In this document: positions 1 through 9,260 of the stretch, piece by piece
Position numbering within the stretch: the first letter of the stretch is position 1
How the letters are laid out: every line of letters begins with the position of its first letter
Assembly: GCA_000783305.1 (NCBI GenBank)
Contig: JROE01000013.1
Location: forward strand, 140,789-204,788
Direction of reading: 5' to 3'
DNA: 64,000 nt
From: Sphingobacteriaceae bacterium DW12
Lineage (GTDB): Bacteria > Bacteroidota > Bacteroidia > Sphingobacteriales > Sphingobacteriaceae
Program-made: the position numbers and the translations under genes
The notes under the pieces: model-generated
What the model was told of the DNA's origin: nothing
The model's database searches: none
The model's input: only the letters and a program-made list of their open reading frames with translations

Positions 1-1
1 T

Positions 2-775
2 ATTATAGCAGCGAAAGACCTAACTGCAGCTGATGGAGCCGCTGCAACAATTGAGGTCGCTGCTGGTGGTGTTAAATCAGTTTTAGTCGAAACGAGTTTA
101 CGTGTAAAAGCAGAGTCTATTACAACATCACAAATTAAAGACGGTACTATTGCCCCGGTTGATATTGCTGATGCAGGTGCGAACCAAGTTTTAGTAACCG
201 GAGCTGACAATAAACCAACCTGGATAAATCAATCAGCATTAGGTAATACGGTTACGGCAAATAACGGTTTGACAAAAGTAGTGAACAACGTGAAATTGGG
301 AGGTAAGCTTGAAGAAGTTACAAAGATTGAGACTGATGCTACAAATACTTTAGCAGTTACAGGGCTTCAAAAAGGGGATTTAAAGACAGATAAATATGTA
401 GTAATGGATGCTGCTGGAGTATTAAAGCAACTAAAAGCGGCAATGCCTAAATATTTCTATGCGCCTTCTGTCCCTATTCCAACACATGATGCGAATGCAA
501 ATGTATTGACTGGAGTACAAACAATAGAATTGCATACTATCTATAAACAACAATTTGGGTACACAGCTGGGGCCAATCAGGTAAGAAGTAATGGTAGTGC
601 CACCTTACCAACATTAGACGCAGGCGAACTGGATTACTTTGTAACCTATTTTGATGATGCTGTATTTACATCAGTAAGTATAGACGCCAATGGCCAACTA
701 AAATACGCTGTAAAACCCGGGGCCATCGTTACAAATAAAACATTTATGAACATTGTATTTGCTGTTAAAGATTAA
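2..775 (+). CDS. 3' part of a repetitive cell-surface protein (5' end outside window)
   Basis: The reading frame is open from base 2 with no in-frame start that looks genuine, so this is the C-terminal part (about 257 residues) of a longer protein. The visible N-terminal stretch is rich in Ala, Thr, Val and Asp. It contains a segment (ITTSQIKDGTIAPVDIADAG, then QVLVTGADNKPTW) typical of repeat units in long Bacteroidota surface proteins and tail-fibre-like proteins. The C-terminal about 110 residues (from MPKYFYAPSVPIP) look like a separate globular domain. It is followed after 4 bases by a small exported protein and lies in the same direction as the T9SS cargo module. A surface or adhesin role is inferred from context only; the full-length domain architecture cannot be seen. 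Confidence 0.7.
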   Translation: MIAAKDLTAADGAAATIEVAAGGVKSVLVETSLRVKAESITTSQIKDGTIAPVDIADAGANQVLVTGADNKPTWINQSALGNTVTANNGLTKVVNNVKLGGKLEEVTKIETDATNTLAVTGLQKGDLKTDKYVVMDAAGVLKQLKAAMPKYFYAPSVPIPTHDANANVLTGVQTIELHTIYKQQFGYTAGANQVRSNGSATLPTLDAGELDYFVTYFDDAVFTSVSIDANGQLKYAVKPGAIVTNKTFMNIVFAVKD

Positions 776-779
776 GACT

Positions 780-1286
780 ATGAAAAGTTTGAGATGTTTT
801 GTAATTGGGATGTTTATATTCTCAATGACGTTGTTACAGGCACAAGAGGTGAAGGTATCATCCGTCGAACAGGTGATGAAAAATATGAATCCAGAAGGTC
901 AAGCAGACTTAAACAATCTCCTAAATGGAGCGATATCAAAGCTGATACTTTCAAACGATAATGCTCCTATGTATGTCTGGAAAGAAGAAGGCGCAACCAA
1001 AGTTGTAAAGATAGAAGAAGGCTCCAAACTTGAACTTTTGAATGATAATGATTTAACACTTCCGCTTGCAACGGCGGAAGTGTTCATCTTCACATGGGAT
1101 AAAGAGAATGCCATGTCGCCGACTAGTGAGCAATTGACTCGATTTAAAAAATTGAAATATATACTTATCAATAGTTACGACGAGCTTAACGAGACCATCC
1201 TAAGAGATATTTTGAAAGATGTATTGTCCTTTTTAGGAGAAGCAAAAGTTCAGGTATTATTTGAAAAATTGGAGCAACCGAGTTAA
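780..1286 (+). CDS. small exported protein of unknown function
   Basis: 168 residues. The start at 780 gives a clean signal peptide (MKSLRCFVIGMFIFSMTLLQAQ), whereas an upstream in-frame start at 753 would overlap the previous gene and bury it. The mature part is mixed charged and hydrophobic, has no cysteine and no motif I recognise. The gene begins 4 bases after the preceding stop and ends 34 bases before the DUF11-like surface protein, so it is probably in the same transcript. It may be a periplasmic or surface accessory to the neighbouring secreted proteins, but nothing in the sequence proves that. Confidence 0.7.
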   Translation: MKSLRCFVIGMFIFSMTLLQAQEVKVSSVEQVMKNMNPEGQADLNNLLNGAISKLILSNDNAPMYVWKEEGATKVVKIEEGSKLELLNDNDLTLPLATAEVFIFTWDKENAMSPTSEQLTRFKKLKYILINSYDELNETILRDILKDVLSFLGEAKVQVLFEKLEQPS

Positions 1287-1320
1287 GTTATAGAACATGA
1301 ACAATGAAAATCATTATAAA

Positions 1321-3579
1321 ATGAAAAATTTTCTAAAAAGCATTTTGATTTTTACATCTTGTTTAGTGATAGGTGTTGAGACTTTTGCTCAGTCAGTAGT
1401 AGTACCGTTTACGGCGAGAACTTCGACTAAAGCTCCGGCTCCCTACCAAGGGAAGACCATCTATAATGTGCAAGGGGATTTCATTATGCTTGGTAATACC
1501 AATTTAACCCGTGTAGAATATAGTAATACAGGCTCCAATAATGCTGAGATGAAGTATGTGGACGTGGATAATGATGCTACTACTCTAAATTCCTCTTCTG
1601 CAACACTGAAATTAGGCGAAGCAGACCCCAAATGTTCCGAAATATTATTTGCAGGATTATATTGGACAGGTAGAGCACATGATTTGGATGCTTTTGGTGT
1701 TTCTAGCAGTCCAAATACATTTTCTGTGACCAAGGGAGGAGTGACCAAGCAATTTAATAAGCAAAAGGTTAGATTGAAGAAAACTGGGGGGACCTATCAG
1801 GAAATCACAGCAGGAGCCAACGACATCTATTATCCGACGACTACAAGAGGAGCGATGTATTCGGCCTATGCCGATGTCACGGATTATGTGCGTACGAATG
1901 GAGTTGGGGAGTATACTGTAGCAGATATTGCCATTCGGGAAGGGTCAGGCGGTGCCACTGGATTTTACGGTGGATGGAGCATGGTAGTCATCTACAAGAA
2001 TCCGACAATGAAATGGCGCGATATCTCCGTATTTGATGGCCATGGCTATATGACTGCAAACGGAGGAAATGTTGAATTACCTATTTCTGGATTTAGAACG
2101 GCACAGAGTGGTGATATTAATGTAAAGCTAGGGGTGACGGCAGGTGAGGGTGACGTGGGCGTTACGGGAGATTATTTTGAGATAAGAAATGCAGCAAACA
2201 ATGATTGGGTTCGTCTTAATCATACCAATAACGCTCCTTCGGGTAATACTCCAAACTTCTTTAATTCCTCTATCTTTACCGGGGGCAATGCTAGAAATCC
2301 AAATCTACAGAATAATACAGGATTGGATGTAGCGATGTTCAACCTCAATAATGCAAATAATACGCTAATCGGTAATGATGCAACTTCTACGAAATTTAGA
2401 TATGGGACGAGTGGTGATACCTACATCATCTTTAATATTGTCTTAGCAGTAGATGCTTATGTACCACAAGTTGTTGTCGAGAATAAGCCTACAGATACCA
2501 ATATTGCTAATGGAGGTACGGTAAATGCGGGAAGTGTTATCGAATTCACCACTACGATTAAAAATAGAGGTACCGAAGCGGTCAACAATGGGGTGATTAC
2601 CATTGATCTTCCTTCAAATGTTTATTATGAAGGTCCTACTACTCCTGGAGGCTTGCCTACAGGAACAACCATCACATGGACAGCACCTGCAGGTGCACCA
2701 GTTGGTGCAACTCAACAGACAACCCCAGGCGGGACGCTGAAGTGGAGCGTAGGCACAGTACCATTATCGGCAAATCCGGAAACCATATGGAAGACCTTGA
2801 AGTACAAAGTACGTGTGACAAATGATTGTATCCTGCTGAATACTGGAGGAGCATGTGCGCTTGAATTGGACGTTGACGGTCAATTTACAGGAACTGGAGC
2901 CATTTCAAATTCGGACGCTAAAGCTGGCTTAGTAAGCGGTTACAATGCTGATTGTGGAAATACACCGATTTACGGCGCCTTCAAGAGCACGATTGATATT
3001 ACTGGTGTCAGCTGTCCAGAGGAGAATATTACACAAGATGGATTTAAAAGATTCATAGCCTTATGTGAGGGAAACGTTATCCCCAGAGCGGAGGTTACGG
3101 CTAAATATCCTCCAGGAACAGTGTTTTATACCGGCATTCCAGGAGCAACAGGAAGTTCGGTTGTGACTGGTGATTTTTCGTTGAATACAGCAGGAAACAG
3201 TGCGACCAAGTTTTACGCAAAGGTACCAGGAATGGCTGATGGTTGTTATCTGAAATTGGAGACATACTTAGATAAGGTTACTACTCAGCCTACGGTGACG
3301 AATCAAAGAGGATGTTCGGATTCGCCAATCACTATAGGCGGAATCTCCGTCTCTTCGACAGGTGCGGCAGCAGGAAATAAATTGTATTACTTTACGAATT
3401 CAACAGGAGGAACAGGGACAACGACAGCGCCAATACCTACAGGAGAAGGTACATTTACTTATTATGCTGCAGAAGGTAATGACAAAGGATGTTTTGGTCC
3501 AAGAGTGCCCTTCTCCGTGACTATTGTGAGGTGTAATGTGATTTCGAATCCTGCTCTTCCAAGTAAGGCAAGAAGATAA
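1321..3579 (+). CDS. secreted DUF11-like repeat surface protein
   Basis: 752 residues from the ATG at 1321, which directly precedes a good signal peptide (MKNFLKSILIFTSCLVIGVETFAQS); an ATG at 1297 adds 8 polar residues and is less likely. The N-terminal half (about residues 30-370) resembles the large extracellular domain often found before DUF11 repeats in Bacteroidota and includes an isolated LFAGLYWTGR motif. A DUF11-type beta-sandwich follows (VIEFTTTIKNRGTEAVNNGV, about residues 395-510). The C-terminal 200 residues are Cys-, Gly- and Thr-rich. I see no canonical T9SS C-terminal signal; the end is basic (SKARR). Secretion is supported by the signal peptide; the adhesin role is inferred from family and neighbours. 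Confidence 0.7.
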   Translation: MKNFLKSILIFTSCLVIGVETFAQSVVVPFTARTSTKAPAPYQGKTIYNVQGDFIMLGNTNLTRVEYSNTGSNNAEMKYVDVDNDATTLNSSSATLKLGEADPKCSEILFAGLYWTGRAHDLDAFGVSSSPNTFSVTKGGVTKQFNKQKVRLKKTGGTYQEITAGANDIYYPTTTRGAMYSAYADVTDYVRTNGVGEYTVADIAIREGSGGATGFYGGWSMVVIYKNPTMKWRDISVFDGHGYMTANGGNVELPISGFRTAQSGDINVKLGVTAGEGDVGVTGDYFEIRNAANNDWVRLNHTNNAPSGNTPNFFNSSIFTGGNARNPNLQNNTGLDVAMFNLNNANNTLIGNDATSTKFRYGTSGDTYIIFNIVLAVDAYVPQVVVENKPTDTNIANGGTVNAGSVIEFTTTIKNRGTEAVNNGVITIDLPSNVYYEGPTTPGGLPTGTTITWTAPAGAPVGATQQTTPGGTLKWSVGTVPLSANPETIWKTLKYKVRVTNDCILLNTGGACALELDVDGQFTGTGAISNSDAKAGLVSGYNADCGNTPIYGAFKSTIDITGVSCPEENITQDGFKRFIALCEGNVIPRAEVTAKYPPGTVFYTGIPGATGSSVVTGDFSLNTAGNSATKFYAKVPGMADGCYLKLETYLDKVTTQPTVTNQRGCSDSPITIGGISVSSTGAAAGNKLYYFTNSTGGTGTTTAPIPTGEGTFTYYAAEGNDKGCFGPRVPFSVTIVRCNVISNPALPSKARR

Positions 3580-3620
3580 GAATCTTATTGTATATAGAAG
3601 ACATTATTCAATTTTGATAT

Positions 3621-5216
3621 ATGAATATTAAGACAAGTATAAAAGCGATATTCTTGTTCCTACTGGTAGCAGTAGGAACAAGAGTCTCTGCTCAAGACGG
3701 TAAGGGAAGCCTGTTTTCGGACAATGGTCAGATGATCCTTGCCGAAGGTACCTCGGATGTCATCTATTCCGAAAAGCTGTTCCTAGGGCCTAATACAGAT
3801 TGGCAGATCAATGGCGATTTGTACGTCTACAGTAAAAATATCTGGATTGCACCGACAGCCAAGATTACAGGTTCTGGAAAACTGATATTAAAAGATCCAG
3901 GAGCTAATCCATATTATGAAGGTTGGGGCACTCAGCCGACCGTTATCGATGGGAACAACGGTGCATTCATCGGCGTGAATATCGTCATCGACAATGCCAG
4001 CAATATCAAATTGGCAGATATCACCGATCCAGGATATGATTTAAAAGAAAATGCAGACGGAATTGCGGCACTTAAAGTTGCGTCCAATATTGATTTCAAC
4101 GTACAAGGAGGAGATATTTTACTCAATGGCTTTGAGTTGGTACTTGGCCCCGACGCCACACTCTTAAATGCTGGAAGTATAGCCGGGCCTAATCAAAATA
4201 TTAAAGGCTATGTCGTCACTGGTAATATTCCAAAGAGCTTGTTGATCAAAAGCCTCAAAGCTGGCGAGCAGTTCTTATTCCCGGTTGGAATCAGTGAAAG
4301 CAGCTATACACCAGCCATCTTAACGCCTCAAGGAGAGACCAGACTGTATGTCAGTGTAGTGGATTACGAAGCTGCAGGAGCATTTGTACAGCTGGACGAC
4401 AAGGAAATCGGAATGGATCGTGTATGGCACATCTTTGCAGACAAAGATATGTTGTCGGATTATACTCTTATTCATCAGTCGATTACTAACGGTAAGATGT
4501 TTGTCGATAACAATGCCGAGGTGATGCAATACTCAGGTAGTGGCAACTGGATAGGTGATGTGACTAAACTCGGAGCAGCAGGAGTCCATACTCGTGCAGA
4601 TGTTGAGAGTTATGCTATACGTACCAAGGAAGGTACATGGATGACTAAATTTAGTTTCACTGGGCCTATTGCCAATGATGATACCTATGAACTGCCTTAT
4701 GAGGACAATTACACAGACGGAAAGAATAGGTTTGATATCTTAGTTAATGACAACGCTGGGTCAAGTCCAATCGACCGTAGTAAGGTGACAATTGTGACAC
4801 AACCAATACACGGTACGGTAGTCGTCAATGTAGATGGTACGGTCACCTATACACCGGATCCAGGATATGTTGGACAAGATGTATTCGAATATACCATTAC
4901 GGATGAGAATGGTTTGTCAGATACGGCCAAAGTAACCATCAATATCACAGGTCGTAAACTTCATATCCCGAATGTATTCACACCAAATGGAGATGGATTC
5001 AACGATAAGTTTGTCATCATTGGTCATGAGAATTATGACCGAATCAATATTACCATTGTAAATAGATGGGGCAATGAAGTATATCGCAGTACAGACTACG
5101 ATAACTCATGGGCAGGAGATGGCTTGAATGCTGGAACGTATTTCTATATCATTGAAGCAATCAAAGGCAGCCAAACTACGCTCTACAAAGGTGATGTCTT
5201 GATTAAGAGAAATTAA
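3621..5216 (+). CDS. T9SS type-B sorting-domain cargo with cadherin-like (tandem-95) domain
   Basis: 531 residues. A signal peptide (residues 1-24, ending VSAQ) is followed by a beta-rich region. A cadherin/tandem-95-like Ig domain at about residues 350-445 carries ANDDTYELP, GTVTYTPDPGYVGQDVFEYT and NGLSDTAKVTI. The last 84 residues (448-531) are a gliding-motility-associated C-terminal domain: HIPNVFTPNGDGFNDKF, then VNRWGNEVY, GTYFYIIEA and a basic end. That domain is the type-B signal for secretion by T9SS. Type-B cargos such as SprB need a PorP/SprF-like partner, and such a gene follows 137 bases downstream. Its job on the surface (structural or adhesive) is not visible. Confidence 0.9.
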   Translation: MNIKTSIKAIFLFLLVAVGTRVSAQDGKGSLFSDNGQMILAEGTSDVIYSEKLFLGPNTDWQINGDLYVYSKNIWIAPTAKITGSGKLILKDPGANPYYEGWGTQPTVIDGNNGAFIGVNIVIDNASNIKLADITDPGYDLKENADGIAALKVASNIDFNVQGGDILLNGFELVLGPDATLLNAGSIAGPNQNIKGYVVTGNIPKSLLIKSLKAGEQFLFPVGISESSYTPAILTPQGETRLYVSVVDYEAAGAFVQLDDKEIGMDRVWHIFADKDMLSDYTLIHQSITNGKMFVDNNAEVMQYSGSGNWIGDVTKLGAAGVHTRADVESYAIRTKEGTWMTKFSFTGPIANDDTYELPYEDNYTDGKNRFDILVNDNAGSSPIDRSKVTIVTQPIHGTVVVNVDGTVTYTPDPGYVGQDVFEYTITDENGLSDTAKVTINITGRKLHIPNVFTPNGDGFNDKFVIIGHENYDRINITIVNRWGNEVYRSTDYDNSWAGDGLNAGTYFYIIEAIKGSQTTLYKGDVLIKRN

Positions 5217-5353
5217 GTAAGAGATAAGCAGAGCCATTAACTTGAAAAAGGTCAAAAGACCTCCGCCAAAAGTCAACCATTGTAAAGATGGAGACAGGCA
5301 GAAGGTTCTTTTGACCATAATAAAGCAGATGCTAAAAATAGACCATATATAAG

Positions 5354-6367
5354 ATGAGATACGGAAAATATGCGACCGCATTGGTCATTGGATTATTGGG
5401 ACTGACAAAAGTTGGTGCTCAACAAAGTATCCAGTTTACGCAGTATATATTCAACTCGATGAGTGTCAATCCGGCTTATGCGGGATACAAAGAAGAGTGG
5501 TTTGCCCAAGTTGGCTTGCGTAGTCAATGGACCGGGTGGGATGGGGCTCCTAAAACCGGTACAGTATCGCTTGACGGTGTCCTGGATCCAGTTGCCAAGA
5601 GGCACGGTGTAGGACTTAATGTAACTGCCGATAAACTTGGTGCCCAATCTGCAACTTCAATCTATGCCAACTATGCATTTAGATTACAGTTAGATGCTGA
5701 AGATACTCAGCGATTGAGCTTAGGTATCGCCGGTGGCGTGTCCCAATACAGTCTTGATGGAAATAGATTGGACCCCAATGATTATGGCGATCAGATTATT
5801 CCAAATGGTAAAATCTCAGATTGGGCTCCGGATATTCGCTTAGGGGTGTATTACTACAATCCTAAATGGTATGCTGGTGTATCTGTTCAAGATCTTTTTA
5901 ACGGGACCAATTCGGGGTCGGATTACCGATTCAATCAGAATACAACCGAAAATCTCTACCGTACCATCAGTGGATATTTTATTGCCGGAGCATTGTTCGA
6001 ATTGGATAGAGGTGTGCACCTTAGGCCTAGCATGTTGATAAAGGAAGATTTTAAGGGACCTACTTCTTTGGACGTCAATGCCATGTTTGTCTTTAATGGT
6101 AAGTTTTGGGTTGGTGCCGGCTATAGGACTAGAGCCAAGATATTCAATAGAGAATACCAGGACCGTACTGTTGACAAGTTGAGCTCTTCAAATGCTATCA
6201 CTGGGATTGCACAATTCTACGCTACAGAAAGACTACGTATTGGTTATTCGTATGATGCCATGATCAATAAGATGAGCGGACTACAGAATGGTTCTCACGA
6301 GATTACGCTTGGATTTACATTTGGACGCCGTGCTGCTAGCCAATACTTAAGTCCAAGGTTCTTTTAG
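5354..6367 (+). CDS. PorP/SprF family T9SS outer-membrane protein
   Basis: 337 residues with a signal peptide (ends KVGAQQ). The hallmark N-terminal motif of the family, QFTQYIFNSMSVNPAYAGYKE, is at about residues 26-46, and the rest is a run of alternating beta strands ending in an aromatic residue (SQYLSPRFF), as expected for an outer-membrane beta barrel. SprF-type proteins are needed for export or surface attachment of type-B cargos; the cargo immediately upstream carries that signal. The gene order cargo, PorP/SprF, OmpA-like protein recurs in Bacteroidota. The cargo-partner assignment is by adjacency. Confidence 0.9.
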   Translation: MRYGKYATALVIGLLGLTKVGAQQSIQFTQYIFNSMSVNPAYAGYKEEWFAQVGLRSQWTGWDGAPKTGTVSLDGVLDPVAKRHGVGLNVTADKLGAQSATSIYANYAFRLQLDAEDTQRLSLGIAGGVSQYSLDGNRLDPNDYGDQIIPNGKISDWAPDIRLGVYYYNPKWYAGVSVQDLFNGTNSGSDYRFNQNTTENLYRTISGYFIAGALFELDRGVHLRPSMLIKEDFKGPTSLDVNAMFVFNGKFWVGAGYRTRAKIFNREYQDRTVDKLSSSNAITGIAQFYATERLRIGYSYDAMINKMSGLQNGSHEITLGFTFGRRAASQYLSPRFF

Positions 6368-6504
6368 TAAAGAGAAAAAAGTGAATGAATGACGAGTGAT
6401 GGAGTGACACGGGAATAAGATAGGATATCAAGAAAAAGGACAAAAGATGTAAGAGCGAGGATTAACGAATAGAGATAAAAGACATCGCAATTCGTGCTAC
6501 GCAT

Positions 6505-6539
6505 ATCTAAATGCCAACATCTAAATACTAATATCTACT
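6505..6539. repeat. degenerate heptanucleotide tandem repeat (5 units)
   Basis: Five 7-bp units in register: atctaaa, tgccaac, atctaaa, tactaat, atctact. Consensus is roughly (a/t)(t/a)CTAAn. Nineteen bases (6519-6537) are identical to 63743-63761, where a similar array abuts a broken four-helix-bundle gene. The array lies in the 192-base gap between the PorP/SprF and OmpA-like genes. Origin unknown. Confidence 0.7.
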
Positions 6540-6559
6540 AACAAGATAACAATACAGAA

Positions 6560-8512
6560 ATGGGTGTGTACAATATATATAGACTAATCATTGCAGGGTT
6601 TTTGCTAATCGGCAGCGGTGTACCTGTGATGGCACAAGAGCAGGTCAGTTTGAGGACAACAGCAGACAAGCTGTATCAACAGTATGAGTATCATACTGCT
6701 GCGGGAATTTATCAAAAGCTGGTGGATAAAAAGAAACCCAAACCCCAAGATATGGAGCGCTTAGCCGAATGCTACTATCGTATTAATGACTATTCCTTGG
6801 CGGAGAACTGGTATGCTAGAGTCATCAATAGTGTTGAATTCAGCGAACAGGCTCAGTTGAATTATGCCGACGTGCTCAAGAAAATGGGTAAGTATGCCGA
6901 AGCCAAGAAACAATTCGAGGCCTATGCACAACGTACCGGCAAGCAAGATGATGTGCGCCTTGCCATTCAAGGAGCAGACTCTGCGGTGGTGTGGATGGCC
7001 AATCCGACGGTGCACAAGTTAAAGAATGAAGACTTGATTAATACCCGTTACAGCCAATTCGGTACATTTCCGCTACAAGGAAGCGTGTTGTATACAGGCG
7101 AACCGGATAATTGGAATGGTGACGTCTCTGGAATGACAGGTCGGACGTTTTTGCGTATATATTCCAGTACCAAGGAAGCAGAGGGTATTACTTTGCAATA
7201 TCCCAATGTCCTTCAAGATGTCTTTAATGAAAGCGCCTATCACGTTGGCCCTGTGATTGCTAACAAGGATGAAAATATATTATATATTACGCGTACTTAC
7301 CCGGGAAAGGATACCGAGAAGAATAAATCGGGTAGGTATACTTTTAAAAAGCACAATCTAGAATTGATGATCTATACCAAAGATGGCGATGGATGGAAAG
7401 AAAATGCTTTTCCGTATAATGATGTGAAGCGCTATTCAGTGGGCCATGCAGCTTTGAGCGACGATGAGCAAGTGCTGTATTTTGCGTCCGATATGCCAGG
7501 AGGAAATGGTGGGGTGGACATCTGGTATAGCGAGCGTAATGCAGATGGGACTTGGGGCGCACCGCAGAATGCAGGAACGGAAATCAATTCCACAGGAGAT
7601 GAAATGTTTCCTTCTGTTGTTGGTAATAAACTCTATTATTCCAGTAACGGCTTTGCAGGAATGGGTGGTTTGGATATTTTTAGCGCAGACGGAAGCAAGG
7701 CATCCTTTAAGAACCGGACCAACTTACGTTTTCCCGTCAATTCAGCGTCCGATGATTTTGGTTATATCGTCATGGCCGATGGTAAAGATGCCCGCTACGG
7801 GTACCTTTCGTCGGATCGTATTGGCGGAAAAGGGCTAGACGATATCTATTCGTTCTCCTTTGCTAAACCTAAGATTACAATTCTATTGAACGGTCTTACG
7901 TATAATAAAAAGACAGATGCATTATTAGATGATGTTCAACTAAGTCTATTAGATGGCAACGGTCAGACAGTATCTAGAAGGTTGAGCGACGTCAAAGGAG
8001 CGTTTACATTTCCTATAGAAGCAGGATTGGAATATCGGGTTGTCGGAGAGAAGGTGAAGTTCCATGGCGATTCGGTTAATATTGCCGCTATCTACCCGAC
8101 CAAGGATACAACTATTAGCCTGACATTACGATTGGAACCCATTTTTGAAAAAGGGGCAACCTTTGTATTAGAAAACATCTATTATAACTTTGATAAATAT
8201 GACATCCGAGCAGATGCGCGCCCTATTTTGAATCAGTTGGTAGCGACTATGCGTGACAATCCAACACTTAAAATCGAACTATCGAGCCACACCGATAGCC
8301 GTGGTTCCAATAAATATAATATGACCCTTTCACAAAAACGTGCCGAATCAGCGGTTGAATATATCATTAGCCGTGGCATAGCACGTGATCGTATCGTAGC
8401 TAGGGGCTATGGCGAGACCAAGCTTGTCAACCATTGCGCTGATGGCGTGTCCTGCACGATACAGCAGCACCAAGCTAATCGCCGTACGGAAGTGAAAGTG
8501 CTTGATTATTAG
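6560..8512 (+). CDS. PorE-like OmpA family protein (TPR, beta-propeller, CRD, OmpA)
   Basis: 650 residues with a signal peptide (cleavage near VMAQEQ). In order: TPR repeats (about 30-130), WD40/PD40-type beta-propeller repeats (about 150-425, with LYFASDMPGGNGGVDIWYS and LYYSSNGFAGMGGLDIF), a carboxypeptidase-regulatory-like beta domain (about 430-525), and a C-terminal OmpA peptidoglycan-binding domain (about 538-650, with HTDSRGSNKYNMTLSQKRA). This is the domain order known for PorE of Porphyromonas gingivalis, an envelope anchor of T9SS. It follows the PorP/SprF gene by 192 bases, is read in the same direction, and ends at a strong terminator. It probably links the secretion or attachment complex to the cell wall; PorE identity itself is not proven. 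Confidence 0.85.
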   Translation: MGVYNIYRLIIAGFLLIGSGVPVMAQEQVSLRTTADKLYQQYEYHTAAGIYQKLVDKKKPKPQDMERLAECYYRINDYSLAENWYARVINSVEFSEQAQLNYADVLKKMGKYAEAKKQFEAYAQRTGKQDDVRLAIQGADSAVVWMANPTVHKLKNEDLINTRYSQFGTFPLQGSVLYTGEPDNWNGDVSGMTGRTFLRIYSSTKEAEGITLQYPNVLQDVFNESAYHVGPVIANKDENILYITRTYPGKDTEKNKSGRYTFKKHNLELMIYTKDGDGWKENAFPYNDVKRYSVGHAALSDDEQVLYFASDMPGGNGGVDIWYSERNADGTWGAPQNAGTEINSTGDEMFPSVVGNKLYYSSNGFAGMGGLDIFSADGSKASFKNRTNLRFPVNSASDDFGYIVMADGKDARYGYLSSDRIGGKGLDDIYSFSFAKPKITILLNGLTYNKKTDALLDDVQLSLLDGNGQTVSRRLSDVKGAFTFPIEAGLEYRVVGEKVKFHGDSVNIAAIYPTKDTTISLTLRLEPIFEKGATFVLENIYYNFDKYDIRADARPILNQLVATMRDNPTLKIELSSHTDSRGSNKYNMTLSQKRAESAVEYIISRGIARDRIVARGYGETKLVNHCADGVSCTIQQHQANRRTEVKVLDY

Positions 8513-8526
8513 TTGATAATGGTCAT

Positions 8527-8574
8527 TTGAATAAAAAAAGGCTCGCTAAATTTAGCGAGCCTTTTTTTATTCAA
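8527..8574. terminator. strong intrinsic terminator after the T9SS cargo block
   Basis: A perfect 48-bp inverted repeat with core GGCTCGCTAAA / TTTAGCGAGCC, preceded by an A-run and followed by a T-run, 14 bases after the OmpA-like stop codon. It can terminate in both directions. Confidence 0.95.
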
Positions 8575-8967
8575 TCTCTATTGAGTTCTAGCAAAGTATA
8601 TTGATTATGCGATTCCTGCTAGTTAAGAAGTCTATAAATTAATTATCAGGTTTCATTTTAGAGGGGAAGGGATTACCAGTGTATGTGATTTGTTAAGAGA
8701 GATGATTGCTACTTAATTACGGTGGGATATTGTAAAGCGTGGCTCGACACATGTTGCCTATGCAATAGTAATAAGAATCTTACTTGTGAAGTAGAGCCGT
8801 AATAATTTTATGTCAATATTTTGTTAAATGTTCCGTCTATTTGTATGTCATTTGTATGAAATTTTGTTTTTTATTATATATGCAAAATTATATTCGTTTC
8901 ATTATTTATATCTTTTAAGTATAAACAATATAAATAATGAATTTTCTTCGTGTAAATGTTAAAATAC

Positions 8968-8998
8968 TTGCAATAACAATAAGTCATTTCTATATTTG
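8968..8998 (+). promoter_or_regulatory. SusC distal promoter P1 (TTG-N20-TATATTTG)
   Basis: TTG at 8968-8970, 20-nt spacer, TATATTTG at 8991-8998: a full match to the Bacteroidota housekeeping consensus (TTG, 19-21 nt, TAnnTTTG). The start would fall near 9002-9005, about 390 bases before the SusC ATG. Confidence 0.65.
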
Positions 8999-9098
8999 CC
9001 CTCGGTTTAACAAAAATTAACACTTCGAATGAAGAATATTATTTTGTTACTCGCAACTCGCAAGAGGCGGTGACATATTGTTAAAGTCAAAATGGGTT

Positions 9099-9131
9099 GT
9101 TACAAATGCTTTGTAACCACTTGTTTTTTTT
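9099..9131 (+). terminator. terminator-like hairpin inside the SusC leader
   Basis: GTTACAAA (9099-9106), loop TGC, TTTGTAAC (9110-9117), six bases, then eight T (9124-9131). It would end a transcript from P1 after about 125 nt and lies upstream of P2. It may be an attenuator or define a short leader RNA. Confidence 0.5.
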
Positions 9132-9229
9132 AAGTATTTATTATGCTAGCATTTTAATTTTAGGTAGTTAATAATCAGGCTTTTAGGTTTTTAGGGTTCG
9201 GATTCCGCAAATAGTATCTTATGCAATCG

Positions 9230-9260
9230 TTTGTTTTTCTTGGATTAACTATTATTTTTG
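9230..9260 (+). promoter_or_regulatory. SusC proximal promoter P2 (TTTG-N19-TATTTTTG)
   Basis: TTTG at 9230-9233, 19-nt spacer, TATTTTTG at 9253-9260, a full consensus match. The predicted start near 9264-9267 leaves a leader of about 130 nt before the SusC ATG at 9397. Confidence 0.65.
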
